Source of the DNA: Gammaproteobacteria bacterium
GTDB taxonomy: Bacteria; Pseudomonadota; Gammaproteobacteria; UBA4575
Reading direction: 5' to 3'
Assembly: GCA_013001685.1 (NCBI GenBank)
Contig: JABDMD010000009.1
Coordinates: 1 to 40,829, forward strand
Length of the DNA: 40,829 nt
Part shown: in pieces, positions 15,347-23,120 of the stretch
Layout: each line of letters starts with the position of its first letter
Numbering within the stretch: position 1 is the stretch's first letter
Translations under genes and position numbers: made by a program
The notes under the pieces: model-generated
Database searches by the model: none
What the model saw: only the letters and a program-made list of their open reading frames with translations
Told to the model about the DNA's origin: nothing

Positions 15347-15994
15347 TTACTTGTTTATAGGTAGATTCGAGTCAGTAGAGTTATTTAAGTTACCGCCAAA
15401 TAGATTGATAAAAAATTGCAGTACGCGCTTGATGCCACGCCATAGTTTTGGCAATAACCAAATCATTAACAAAATAAACGCTATAAGTAATCCAATGAAT
15501 ACATACGGGTGAGCAATTGCGGCCCATAACCCCGCGAAAACTGCAATGTCTTCTGTAATAGAAGCTGCCCAGTTGGATACGGGTTCAGGTGAGGTATTAA
15601 TCAGTACGCGACTACCCGCTTTTGTGAAATGGGTGCCAGCAGCCAGACTACCCCCAACTATAGCCGCTGCCATTTCGGCTGCAGGTGTTACATCACCAAT
15701 TGCGCCTGCTGCGAGTAGCGCCCCTGCAGGTATTCTTACAAAAGTATGTAAAGTGTCCCAGCCAGTATCAACTCCTGGAACTTTGTCAGCAAAAAATTCA
15801 ACGCCATACATTAATCCCGCAGCTGCTATGACTAATGGATCACCAACCACTTGTAGATCAACAGGTAAATCTACATAGCCAGTATTGGACATGATGCCTA
15901 GTGCTAGCAGTGTGCCGTATAGATTTATGCCACTTGCCCAAGCCACACCCATGGTCAATGCGATGGTTTGTATCAGTGTTGAATATTCTTCCAT
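15347..15994 (-). CDS. DUF4126 family membrane protein
   Basis: A 215-residue polytopic membrane protein rich in Gly and Ala. Family-type segments are ALTMGVAWASGINLYGTLLALG at the start, the loop EFFADKVPGVDTGWDTLHTFVRIPAGALLA (residues about 66-96, quoted in parts), and GSLAAGTHFTKAGSRVLINTSPEPVSNW. These are characteristic of the DUF4126 family. The last 45 residues form a further helix with a basic tail (LPKLWRGIKRVL). Function unknown. The gene is alone on the minus strand between its own terminator and a 160-base gap. Confidence 0.82.
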   Translation of the reverse strand: MEEYSTLIQTIALTMGVAWASGINLYGTLLALGIMSNTGYVDLPVDLQVVGDPLVIAAAGLMYGVEFFADKVPGVDTGWDTLHTFVRIPAGALLAAGAIGDVTPAAEMAAAIVGGSLAAGTHFTKAGSRVLINTSPEPVSNWAASITEDIAVFAGLWAAIAHPYVFIGLLIAFILLMIWLLPKLWRGIKRVLQFFINLFGGNLNNSTDSNLPINK

Positions 15995-16160
15995 ATTAAA
16001 CCTTTACTTTTTCAAGTTACTTATAAGACTATATGTATTCAGATTAGTGCCTTGAAAACAGCAGCTTAACGTAAAATAATGTGGCTAAAAAAGGTAATTT
16101 TTACAAGGTTAATATTGAAATTCATTTACACTACCCTCATATAGCCATTCTATAACCACG

Positions 16161-16490
16161 CTACTTTATAGAGTTGAGAGAAACTTCTATACGATCGTTT
16201 TGAATGCGGACTTGATAACGTTGCAAAGCTTCTGTGGCAGGTTCTTCCATTGGTTTGCCGGTGCGAACATTGAAGCGACTACCGTGTAAAGTGCAATAAA
16301 CGAGTTCACCTTTAAGGCAGCCTAGAGATAAAGATGAATCTTCATGGGTACACATATCGTCAACGGCATATATTTTGCCATCAACGTTGGCCAGTAAGAT
16401 GTCATTATTATCAATAGTAAACTTTTTGGTTTTTCCTGCTGGCAGGTCGTTTACTGATGTAATATCAACGAAGGTAATTTCTTTTTCCAT
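16161..16490 (-). CDS. Rieske-type [2Fe-2S] ferredoxin
   Basis: A protein of about 109 residues with both Rieske cluster motifs, CTHEDSSLSLG (Cys-x-His) and CTLHGSRF (Cys-x2-His). These are the pattern of soluble dioxygenase-type Rieske ferredoxins such as NirD/BphF relatives, with no signal peptide or membrane anchor. I chose the ATG at 16490 (MEKEITFVD), not the more upstream codon, because the family starts there. Such ferredoxins pass single electrons between a reductase and an oxygenase or other acceptor. No oxygenase subunit genes adjoin it. The divergent 79-residue gene starts 38 bases away. Confidence 0.9.
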   Translation of the reverse strand: MEKEITFVDITSVNDLPAGKTKKFTIDNNDILLANVDGKIYAVDDMCTHEDSSLSLGCLKGELVYCTLHGSRFNVRTGKPMEEPATEALQRYQVRIQNDRIEVSLNSIK

Positions 16491-16527
16491 GTTATTTATC
16501 AGACTAATTATCAAAGAAAGCTAAATC

Positions 16528-16767
16528 ATGCCGTACTTTATATATAAAATCACTTCAGGTTCTACTGGTTCAATAAAGAATCTTGAGTGTATTGATAAAT
16601 ATGACGAATACAAACAAGCAAAGAAATATATTCGAGAGAAACGTACTGAATTTGTAAATGATAGCCGTACTACTCTTAAAATGATTTTTGCTGAAGATGA
16701 GTTTGAGGCTGAACAGCGGTTAGTTGCTACGCGCGATGCGCCTATTCTTCGTGAGTGGGAAAAGTAG
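16528..16767 (+). CDS. Small conserved hypothetical protein
   Basis: A 79-residue soluble, highly charged protein. It begins MPYFIYKI and has a helical middle (YDEYKQAKKYIREKR) and a C-terminal helix (DEFEAEQRLVATRDAPILREWEK). The layout, a short beta start followed by helices and a closing REWEK, resembles small proteins often found upstream of the Cys-rich gene that follows here in other gammaproteobacteria, as far as I remember. No function is known. It is followed at 35 bases by the Cys-rich gene and then by the glycosylase-like gene, all on one strand. Confidence 0.7.
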   Translation: MPYFIYKITSGSTGSIKNLECIDKYDEYKQAKKYIREKRTEFVNDSRTTLKMIFAEDEFEAEQRLVATRDAPILREWEK

Positions 16768-16802
16768 GCTGCGTAGTCGGATATTGTCATTCATAAATAC
16801 GT

Positions 16803-17258
16803 ATGGATGAAAAGCATTACAAGAATACGTATAAGGATATAAATCCGCAACGTTGCATATTTGAGAAAGCTATCAATTCACGTATATGTAATTGTAATAA
16901 ATCACAACGTTTTAATTTAGCAGATCGTGAAGGTGTGGCTTGTACATCAAAAACTAGCCTTGCTCGTTGTAATCAGCTATTTACCCACCTTCATAATAAT
17001 GCTCGCTTTGCTATGCAACGCTTGGATGTAAATCAATTAGGTCACGCGCAAGAAATAAAAATACAAAATGGTGGATTATTAGGTTTGCAATCCCAGTTAA
17101 TTACTGAGGAAAATATCAAGGTCGAAGATATTGATGCACTTATTGCAGATGCAGAAAAAGTATTTAAAGATATTGAAGATTTTCCATATTCAATAATTAT
17201 GCAGGTTATTAGTGCATATCGTATTCGCCCTAAGAGAATACGTGCAAAAAAAGATTAG
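16803..17258 (+). CDS. Cys-rich conserved hypothetical protein
   Basis: A 151-residue protein whose first half carries five or more conserved-looking cysteines: RCIFEKAI, SRICNCNKSQRF, EGVACTSK and LARCNQLF (between residues 18 and 56). The spacing suggests a zinc or Fe-S site. The second half is helical (HLHNNARFAMQRL, EIKIQNGGLLGLQ) and ends in a very basic tail (IRPKRIRAKKD). It resembles a conserved proteobacterial protein of unknown function. Its position between a small hypothetical gene and a glycosylase-like gene, only 15 bases before the latter, suggests a shared operon and possibly a nucleic-acid-linked role. Confidence 0.72.
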   Translation: MDEKHYKNTYKDINPQRCIFEKAINSRICNCNKSQRFNLADREGVACTSKTSLARCNQLFTHLHNNARFAMQRLDVNQLGHAQEIKIQNGGLLGLQSQLITEENIKVEDIDALIADAEKVFKDIEDFPYSIIMQVISAYRIRPKRIRAKKD

Positions 17259-17273
17259 CCTGGTAATCACATC

Positions 17274-17876
17274 ATGGCTGCAGCTACCAAACTTGATAAG
17301 CTATTAACCGAAGTTCGTGCCTGTCGTGTTTGTGAGGCTGGTCTGCCATTAGGTCCAAACCCTGTTTTACGTGTCAAACGTAGTGCAAGAATATTAATTA
17401 TAGGTCAAGCACCTGGTACAAAAGTGCATGAAAGCGGCATTCCTTGGAACGACCCTAGTGGAAAACGTTTGCGTGAATGGATGAAGGTAGATGATGAGGT
17501 ATTTTATAATCAAGCTAAGATTGCGATTGTTCCTATGGGGTTTTGTTATCCAGGAAAAGGTAAGTCTGGAGATTTACCCCCAAGAGAGGAGTGTGCACCT
17601 TTATGGCATAAACCGTTGTTAACACATCTGCCAAATATAAAATTAACTTTGCTGATAGGACAATATGCGCAAAATTATTATTTATGCGACTCAAAGTATT
17701 ATAGTGGTGGCACCGTTACAGAAACTGTAACGAACTGGAAAAAATTTTCACCTAAGTATTTCCCTTTGCCACATCCATCACCAAGAAATACTTTATGGCT
17801 TAAGAAAAATAGTTGGTTTGAAAGCAAAACGCTTCCACAATTGCGTAAACAAGTACGTAATGCATTAAGAAGCTAA
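17274..17876 (+). CDS. Uracil-DNA glycosylase superfamily protein
   Basis: A 200-residue protein with the two superfamily motifs. Motif A is IIGQAPGTKVHESGIPWNDPSGKRLREWM (starting near residue 41, quoted in parts by GQAPG and DPSG), as in family 4/5-type glycosylases. Motif B is LPHPSPRN near residue 165. A CRVC pair near residue 17 plus Cys91 and Cys103 could bind an Fe-S cluster, as in family 4 enzymes. The usual catalytic residues of motif A are only partly conserved, so it may excise uracil or another damaged base, or bind DNA without cleavage. It is third in the 16528-17876 gene set. Confidence 0.82.
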   Translation: MAAATKLDKLLTEVRACRVCEAGLPLGPNPVLRVKRSARILIIGQAPGTKVHESGIPWNDPSGKRLREWMKVDDEVFYNQAKIAIVPMGFCYPGKGKSGDLPPREECAPLWHKPLLTHLPNIKLTLLIGQYAQNYYLCDSKYYSGGTVTETVTNWKKFSPKYFPLPHPSPRNTLWLKKNSWFESKTLPQLRKQVRNALRS

Positions 17877-17896
17877 ATTAGAATTAGGAGTTGAGT

Positions 17897-18283
17897 ATGT
17901 CTGAAAATGATACACAAGCAGAACACACACAGATTCTAAGTACAGGTATTGAGAATTATGAAAACCTAAAGGACATCACAACTCTGGTGTACCTTTTGCA
18001 GGCTCTATTCTTTGTTGGCTTTACACCAATAATTGGTCTCATCATTAATTACTTTAAAAAAAGTGATGTAAAAGGTTCTATATTAGAAAGCCATTTTCGT
18101 TGGCAGATAAAAACATTTTGGTGGAGCTTGTTTTGGTACTGCTTGGCCAGTGTCTTAATTTTTACCTGGATAGGAGCGCCTATTGGCTTTCCTATTTTGG
18201 TAATTATTACTATTTGGTGGATCTATCGCTTTGTGAGGGGATGGCTAAGATTGAATAAGGATCAACCAATGTATATGTCTTAA
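17897..18283 (+). CDS. DUF4870-like membrane protein
   Basis: A protein of about 128 residues with a polar N-terminus (about 30 residues) and three to four membrane helices. Blocks TLVYLLQALFFVGFTPIIGLIINYFKK, ESHFRWQIKTFWWSLFW and a closing WIYRFVRGW (quoted in parts) fit small DUF4870/TIGR-type membrane proteins, in which a HxxFQ/W-Q motif follows the first loop. I chose the ATG at 17897, which has TAGGAG 6 bases upstream, over the TTG at 17891. Function unknown. It follows the glycosylase-like gene by 20 bases. Confidence 0.75.
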   Translation: MSENDTQAEHTQILSTGIENYENLKDITTLVYLLQALFFVGFTPIIGLIINYFKKSDVKGSILESHFRWQIKTFWWSLFWYCLASVLIFTWIGAPIGFPILVIITIWWIYRFVRGWLRLNKDQPMYMS

Positions 18284-18309
18284 TAGGCTTACCGCTCATC
18301 TAAATTACT

Positions 18310-18391
18310 AATATATTATACTTATAAAACAGTAAGTTATAATATATTTAAGAATCTATCTATATTGGTATATTATAAAACTCTAATATAC
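18310..18391. repeat. Two AT-rich inverted repeats upstream of a small membrane-protein gene
   Basis: Two perfect inverted repeats follow each other: AATATATTATA (18310-18320) with TATAATATATT (18338-18348), and GTATATTA (18368-18375) with TAATATAC (18384-18391). Nearly all of this stretch is A+T. They lie between the DUF4870-like gene and the 65-residue gene at 18444. They could be promoter elements, operator sites or an unstable DNA region; no T-tract terminator structure is seen. Confidence 0.5.
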
Positions 18392-18443
18392 TAAGTAACA
18401 TTTGATCAATTAAAGATTTAAACCATTTTTTAAGGACAGTGTT

Positions 18444-18641
18444 ATGAATAACTTTTTTAGTAAAATAAATAAACCAGATACCAATTCAACTTACCACAAT
18501 CCATATAAATTTCTAACTACAGAAAGCTATAGTGAGAAAAAATCTACTAGAGTGGGTGATTTCGAAACTACTTTATGGATGGAAACGGCTGGCCTTACTG
18601 TATTTATGTCACTCGTTGTACTAGTGCCTACATTTTTCTAG
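18444..18641 (+). CDS. Small C-terminally anchored membrane protein
   Basis: A 65-residue protein with a polar N-terminal 45 residues and one C-terminal hydrophobic segment (about residues 48-64: ETAGLTVFMSLVVLVPTFF in part). The topology is that of a tail-anchored single-pass protein. A TAAGGA ribosome site lies upstream of the ATG. It is a single-gene unit: AT-rich repeats lie ahead and a strong terminator follows about 78 bases after the stop. No family was recognised. Confidence 0.65.
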   Translation: MNNFFSKINKPDTNSTYHNPYKFLTTESYSEKKSTRVGDFETTLWMETAGLTVFMSLVVLVPTFF

Positions 18642-18718
18642 AGAGTTACCAGGTAACGCAGTAAATCTGAAATAAGGTTTTGATTTAAGGAAGAAACTAC
18701 AAACACGGAAAGTTTCTT

Positions 18719-18757
18719 AAGCCGGCTGTAATGATTTCATTACAGCCGGCTTTTTTT
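18719..18757 (+). terminator. Strong rho-independent terminator
   Basis: A perfect stem of 16 pairs, containing AGCCGGCTGTAATGA and its complement, closes on a tiny TT loop and is followed by a run of seven T residues. It closes transcription of the 65-residue gene. Confidence 0.92.
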
Positions 18758-18909
18758 ATGCATGCCAGTAAAGAAACTTAGGTTTTGAACTAGAATAAAG
18801 GCCGCTCCTATAAATGATTTTATTTTCTGAACTTGTGTGTTTTCTAAAACTCAAAGCAATAGCTAATTACTTTGAATATAGATATTCCCAGGTTTGCACC
18901 ATTTTGTTC

Positions 18910-19719
18910 ATGAAAAAGTTTAATGCATTAGTTTGTCTGCTGGTTTGTTCTTTACCTTCAATGGCTTATGCAGATACAGTTTTGCTATTACATGGATATC
19001 TTGGTTCCAGTTATGAATGGCAACGTTCAAGTATTATTGAACAACTGGATGATGTAGGTTGGTTGAATGCTGGTGTATTACATATAAACAAAAATCGTGT
19101 GATGGCCAGTAATGAGAAACACAATCACACACGCCGTTTATATAGTTTGGAATTAGCGAGCGAAAAAGCGATTGATGCACAGGTTAAACAACTAGATCAA
19201 TATATAGAGTATGTGCGCCATTGGCATACGGATGAACAAATTATATTAATAGGTCATTCTGCAGGAGGTGTTGTTGCACGCTCATACATAGTTAATAAAC
19301 CAAATGCTGATCTTATTGCATTGGTGACCATTGCCAGCCCACATTTAGGTACAAAAAATGCAGAGTTAGCTCAATCCGTTTCAGAAAACTTATTAGTCTG
19401 GGTAGGTGAATTACCCGGTGTTGAGAAAATTTATCGTTCGCAAGGATTGTTTTTTGACTTGATGCCTAATCGTTCTGACAATTTAATTGGCTGGTTAAAT
19501 CATCAACCACATCCGCTAGCTGAATATTATTCTATTGTTAGACAAGAAACAGATGATGCAATGCAAGACTTTGTTGTTCCGAGCTGGAGTCAAGATATGA
19601 ATAAGGTATATGCGCTAAGAGGCCGAAGTAAAACCTATTCCGTTAAGAGTATGCATAGTCTGTCATATAAAGATGGCCAAGTAATTAAAAAGATATTGAT
19701 GGATCTATATACAATCTAG
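18910..19719 (+). CDS. Secreted alpha/beta hydrolase, lipase-like
   Basis: A protein of about 269 residues with a Sec signal peptide (MKKFNALVCLLVCSLPSMAYA). An in-frame upstream ATG at 18814 would hide this signal, so I chose 18910. The mature part starts at once with an alpha/beta-hydrolase strand VLLLHGYLGSSYEW (oxyanion region HGYLG). The nucleophile elbow is GHSAGG (IGHSAGGVVARSYI, about residue 112) with catalytic Ser. The SPHLGT segment that follows is typical of lipase/PGAP1-like hydrolases. A late histidine in MHSLSYKD is the likely third member of the triad. It is exported to the periplasm or beyond; the substrate is probably a lipid or ester. The CAP-domain gene starts 5 bases after the stop, suggesting an operon. 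Confidence 0.83.
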   Translation: MKKFNALVCLLVCSLPSMAYADTVLLLHGYLGSSYEWQRSSIIEQLDDVGWLNAGVLHINKNRVMASNEKHNHTRRLYSLELASEKAIDAQVKQLDQYIEYVRHWHTDEQIILIGHSAGGVVARSYIVNKPNADLIALVTIASPHLGTKNAELAQSVSENLLVWVGELPGVEKIYRSQGLFFDLMPNRSDNLIGWLNHQPHPLAEYYSIVRQETDDAMQDFVVPSWSQDMNKVYALRGRSKTYSVKSMHSLSYKDGQVIKKILMDLYTI

Positions 19720-19723
19720 ACGA

Positions 19724-20233
19724 ATGTTAAATATCTATAAGATTAGTCAGTTTGTTGTTTTTATGGTCTTACTGATGTCATGTGCAGCAGCTAATCACGT
19801 ATCAGAAAGAAAAAACACTAAAGCAGTACCATCAACTGGATTTGAAAAATTATTTCTAAGTAAAGTAAATGTCGTTAGATCAAAAGCTAGGAAGTGTGGC
19901 GATGAATATTTTCCAGCAGCGCCTGCATTAATTTTAAATCACATTTTAAACAAAGCTGCTCATAAACATTCACAAGATATGTCTAAGCATCAATTCTTAG
20001 AACACACAAGTTCAAATGGCGATACTTTGGTGGAGCGTATGCAGGATGTGAATTATTTGTGGAGTGCAGTTGGTGAGAATATTGCGCATAACCAAAACAG
20101 TATAGGGCAGGTTATAGAAGATTGGTTAAGAAGCCCCGGGCATTGTAGTAATATGATGTCAGCAGACTACACACAAACAGGTGTTGCAAATGTAAACAAG
20201 TATTGGACACAAGTTTACGCTACACCCAAATAA
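19724..20233 (+). CDS. CAP/SCP-domain lipoprotein
   Basis: A 169-residue protein with a lipoprotein signal (VLLMSCAAAN, lipobox cysteine near residue 20) followed by a CAP domain. Conserved CAP marks are LNKAAHKHSQDMSKHQFLEHTSSNGDTLVERM (His in HSQDM and H-TSSNG, quoted in parts), VGENIAHNQ and VIEDWLRSPGHCSNMMS, with the cavity histidine in PGHC. Bacterial CAP proteins (YkwD-type) are exported proteins of mostly unknown function. The start ATG lies 5 bases after the lipase stop, so the two are cotranscribed and both products are envelope proteins. Confidence 0.88.
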   Translation: MLNIYKISQFVVFMVLLMSCAAANHVSERKNTKAVPSTGFEKLFLSKVNVVRSKARKCGDEYFPAAPALILNHILNKAAHKHSQDMSKHQFLEHTSSNGDTLVERMQDVNYLWSAVGENIAHNQNSIGQVIEDWLRSPGHCSNMMSADYTQTGVANVNKYWTQVYATPK

Positions 20234-20251
20234 ATAAATTATTGGATAGAT

Positions 20252-20587
20252 ATGGAAATTGAAGGGCCGTTAATATTTAGAATTATTAGCTACGATGACT
20301 CGGATGACCGAGAAGTCCATGTGGATTTTAAAGAAGAATTTCAACAATTGGAGTTAGAAGAGCAAGCCAGTCAATTTTCTGATCATGTTAGCTCGCTAAA
20401 ATCACGAGCAATAGAACTAGAGGAAGATTCACAAGAAAGACATGGGATATTATTTGTGCTTCAGTTCTTAGAGGAGTTAGTGCCACGTATTCAGGTGGGT
20501 GATATTCCACTTAATGAAACCATTGTTGTTAAGGTGCAGGAGGAGTCACCGTTAAAACAATTAATTTCAGGTTTGCAAATTAATTAA
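20252..20587 (+). CDS. Acidic hypothetical protein
   Basis: A 111-residue soluble, strongly acidic protein. It has an N-terminal beta pattern (GPLIFRIISYDDSDD), a helical acidic middle (LELEEQASQFSDHVSSLKSRAIELEED) and a C-terminal half with ILFVLQFLEELVPRI and IVVKVQEESPLKQLISGL (quoted in parts). No family was recognised. It lies 18 bases after the CAP gene on the same strand and may be the third gene of that operon; it may be a small regulatory or adaptor protein, but that is only a guess. Confidence 0.65.
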   Translation: MEIEGPLIFRIISYDDSDDREVHVDFKEEFQQLELEEQASQFSDHVSSLKSRAIELEEDSQERHGILFVLQFLEELVPRIQVGDIPLNETIVVKVQEESPLKQLISGLQIN

Positions 20588-20617
20588 GGGAATTGCGTTT
20601 GTTGGAATAAATACCAA

Positions 20618-20959
20618 CTAACGCAATAGATTTACTTTAAAATAATCGCGTGCGCGGCCCATTGCATCTTTTGCGATATCGTTTGCATAAAACTCACGAA
20701 TTTGCGCAACGGGCTCAATGCGATTCGCACCTGATCCGGTTAAACACTGATCTTTTCTATCTACTGCCCACATTACATATGCAGTAAAGCCTACAAAGTC
20801 TTCTGGGAATTGATCTTTATGCGGAATGCCAGTGTGCTCAACGCGGTCGCCTTTAAGTTCTGTTTATATACGAGCTAATTCTTTCATGAGATCATTTACA
20901 TCTTCACCATCCCACTGACTAACAACCTCACCTTTTCTGCTTGTAATATCGTTTGACAT
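20618..20959 (-). pseudogene. 113-codon gene interrupted by one in-frame TAA
   Basis: On the minus strand an ATG at 20959 opens a frame of 113 codons ending in TAG at 20618-20620. One TAA codon at 20864-20866 (codon 32) breaks it. The two parts are clearly one protein: residues 1-31 end in DVNDLMKELARI and the frame resumes with TELKGDRVEHTGIP, DFVGFTAYVMWAVDRKDQ and a helical end AKDAMGRARDYFK. The frame is otherwise intact and codon choice is even. A single C-, G- or A-to-T change could explain it (for example CAA to TAA), as could a sequencing or assembly error. It follows the CbbQ-type ATPase gene by 151 bases on the same strand. No family was recognised. Confidence 0.7.
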
Positions 20960-21110
20960 GTTATTCCTTATACATGAGTAGTTAGAATTTAGAATTAATA
21001 AATTTTTAGTATGAATGATGCTAATTCAAGTAGCTTAAAATATATGAGTGAGTTAACAAATTTATTAAAAAATTGTAATTAATTTTACTTTCTCAAATAA
21101 TTAAATATAC

Positions 21111-21923
21111 TTAAAAAACAGAAGAACTTAATTCGTTCACTGCGACGAGCATTTCGGCATCGTCGGTTAGTGCTTGAGAAATGCAACTTGAGCATGCGGT
21201 TACCGGGCTTACGCCAGTCACGATTAATTTTCCTGCATGCACCAATAAGCGCGTACTCGCGCCTTCATCTAAACCACTGCCTTTCAAGTTACGAGTCATT
21301 TGTGCAAACTTAACTAATAGTTTGGCGGTGTTTGTGTCGACATCAGTTTCTTTTTCTACAATTTTTTGTTCGGTGCTGGCATCAGGATAGTCAAACTCCA
21401 ATGCTACAAATCGTTGACGAGTACTTTGCTTCAAATCTTTCAAAACACTTTGATAGCCAGGGTTGTAGGAAATTGCCATACAAAAATCTTTAGGTGCTTC
21501 TAAAAGCTCGCCGAGTTTTTCCATCGGTAAAACGCGTCGGTCATCACAAAGAGGATGGATTACCACAGTTGTGTCTTTTCGTGCTTCGACAATTTCATCT
21601 AGATAACAAATGCTTCCTGCACGCACTGATCGTGCAAGTGGGCCATCCACCCAAACCGTTTCTCCGCCCGTGACTAGATAACGTCCAACCAAATCTGATG
21701 CAGTTAAATCATCGTGACAGGAGACCGTGATTAGTGGACGTTTTAATTTCCAACTCATATATTCCATGAAGCGGGTTTTGCCACATCCGGTTGGGCCTTT
21801 CAGCAATACAGGTAATTGATTGGAGTAGGCCGCTTCAAAAATATCAATCTCACTGCCTACAGGCTCGTAATAAGGCTCTTTTTCAACAAAATATTCTTCC
21901 GGTTTAAACGATTTGGCTTGCAT
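21111..21923 (-). CDS. CbbQ/NorQ-type AAA+ ATPase (MoxR family)
   Basis: A 270-residue MoxR-type ATPase with the CbbQ/NirQ/NorQ layout. Walker A is [10 protein letters not shown] (about residues 38-47). [16 protein letters not shown] is the family-specific block. Walker B is [11 protein letters not shown] (about 104-114), followed by the sensor region [11 protein letters not shown] and an arginine-rich [11 protein letters not shown]. Such ATPases work with a VWA protein (CbbO/NorD) to activate metal enzymes, for example Rubisco or NO reductase. No CbbO or NorD gene lies in this window, so it is an orphan here. It is divergent from aprM across a 306-base gap, and only the broken gene lies downstream. 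A role in maturing AprBA or another enzyme is possible but unproven. Confidence 0.87.
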   Translation of the reverse strand: MQAKSFKPEEYFVEKEPYYEPVGSEIDIFEAAYSNQLPVLLKGPTGCGKTRFMEYMSWKLKRPLITVSCHDDLTASDLVGRYLVTGGETVWVDGPLARSVRAGSICYLDEIVEARKDTTVVIHPLCDDRRVLPMEKLGELLEAPKDFCMAISYNPGYQSVLKDLKQSTRQRFVALEFDYPDASTEQKIVEKETDVDTNTAKLLVKFAQMTRNLKGSGLDEGASTRLLVHAGKLIVTGVSPVTACSSCISQALTDDAEMLVAVNELSSSVF

Positions 21924-22229
21924 AGGTAACTTGTTTTTACTTTGGTTAACTGATTCTAGTGGAAATGCGCGATTTAGCGAATTGGAATTGTCTGAATCAA
22001 TGACCTATTTATGTAGGGTTGTTTCATTGTGTTGTACAGTTAGTTGGATAATCAATGGCCTATAGATATGATCAGAAATCATAATATAAGTGATTGGAAC
22101 ATCAACAGTTTAAATAATAGTGCTATAAGACTACTTAAAACCGCTATAACTTTATTTATATTGAATTGTTACAGAATAGCTAGCAGACTTGACGGCCCAA
22201 AAAAAATAACTTAGCGGAAATCCTTAATA
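21924..22229. promoter_or_regulatory. Divergent promoter region between the CbbQ-type gene and aprM
   Basis: This 306-base AT-rich gap must carry the promoters for both directions. Two related 12-mers, TTGGATAATCAA (22044-22055) and TTGGAACATCAA (22094-22105), lie exactly 50 bases apart, and a looser form (TTGGA 21982-21986 with ATCAA 21996-22000) lies further left. They are candidates for a repeated operator. The centre spacing does not fit FNR. I see no convincing -35/-10 pair. Confidence 0.35.
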
Positions 22230-23084
22230 ATGTTATCAATAAATCCTTTCGCAGAACTTTCGGCTGTAATTTCGCCCTCAATTATACAGGGGTACATTGT
22301 ACTTATGTTCATTATGGTTATCGGTGGCACGATTCTCGATATGTTGCACAAAAAGAGTGCTAAGTACTTTTTTGAAAATGCTGAAAAAGCAAAAAAGAAT
22401 GCTAAGCGTACTTTAAGTGGTGGCGAAAAAGCATCACTTGCAGTTGCAACAGTGGCTAATGAGGTTTTAACCTCGGGCGAATTTGCATGCAGGCCAAGTC
22501 GTCGCTATTCTCATCTGCTGACGATGTATGGTTTCATTATTTTTATTGTAACCACCGTATGGCTGGTTTTTGGTTACACACCTCAAATTGAACCTGCACC
22601 AAAAGCATTGACTGCTTTGTGGCACATCGGAGCACTCATGCTGTGTCTGGGTGGTTACTGGTTCTGGTTTTTCATCCGTGTAGACGTCTCTTCTGAAGGC
22701 GTAAAGTGGTACAACTTCAACGGTCGCGGTGACATTTTCATCGTCTCTCTGATTACTATGGCTACTTTTGCATTACTGTGGTCCGGTACACTGGCTAGTG
22801 GTGGCATACTGAACATGATTTTCTTGGTGTTGTTCATTGCGTGTAGCACGATCCTGTTCAGTACAGTTTTTTGGTCCAAATTTGCCCACATGTTTTTCAA
22901 GCCCGCTGCTGCTTACCAGAAGAAGCTCATCAAGGCGGACGGCTCATATGAGAATCTGCCTGAGCTAGGAGAGCTTTCTGATCCTGCCTTACAAGCAAAA
23001 TTTCCGGATATCCCGGAATATATGGGCAACAATCCACCTAACATGGGGCTTGGAATCAAGAGCGAAGCCCCGCGCCATTTTTAA
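22230..23084 (+). CDS. aprM: APS reductase membrane anchor AprM
   Basis: A 284-residue membrane protein with about six helices. It has a cytosolic loop rich in Lys and Ala between helices 1 and 2 (KSAKYFFENAEKAKKNAKRT) and a helix-rich core related to respiratory cytochrome b/DsrM/QmoC-type membrane subunits, with FACRPSRRYSHLLTMYGF and TALWHIGALMLCLGGYWFW (quoted in parts). The hydrophilic tail ends in NNPPNMGLGIKSEAPRHF. It lies directly upstream of aprB and aprA, which is the aprMBA order of many phototrophic and chemotrophic sulfur oxidisers. AprM is proposed to anchor AprBA to the membrane and pass its electrons to quinone. Histidines in the core could bind haem, but this is not certain from sequence. 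Confidence 0.87.
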   Translation: MLSINPFAELSAVISPSIIQGYIVLMFIMVIGGTILDMLHKKSAKYFFENAEKAKKNAKRTLSGGEKASLAVATVANEVLTSGEFACRPSRRYSHLLTMYGFIIFIVTTVWLVFGYTPQIEPAPKALTALWHIGALMLCLGGYWFWFFIRVDVSSEGVKWYNFNGRGDIFIVSLITMATFALLWSGTLASGGILNMIFLVLFIACSTILFSTVFWSKFAHMFFKPAAAYQKKLIKADGSYENLPELGELSDPALQAKFPDIPEYMGNNPPNMGLGIKSEAPRHF

Positions 23085-23120
23085 TTTATATCCGTAACGA
23101 ATTTTAGAGAGAAAAATATT

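Noticed and set aside
15546-15878. 110-codon open frame on the plus strand
   Set aside because: Antisense to the DUF4126 gene and Ala/Ser/Pro-rich, as expected for a shadow of a Gly/Ala-rich membrane protein.
18814-18909. Upstream start for the lipase-like protein
   Set aside because: It would add 32 residues in front of a clean Sec signal peptide beginning at 18910.
22064-22079. FNR site in the aprM upstream region (TGAT...ATCA near 22070)
   Set aside because: The half-sites are five bases apart, not four as at the other FNR-type sites, and no -10 is placed accordingly.
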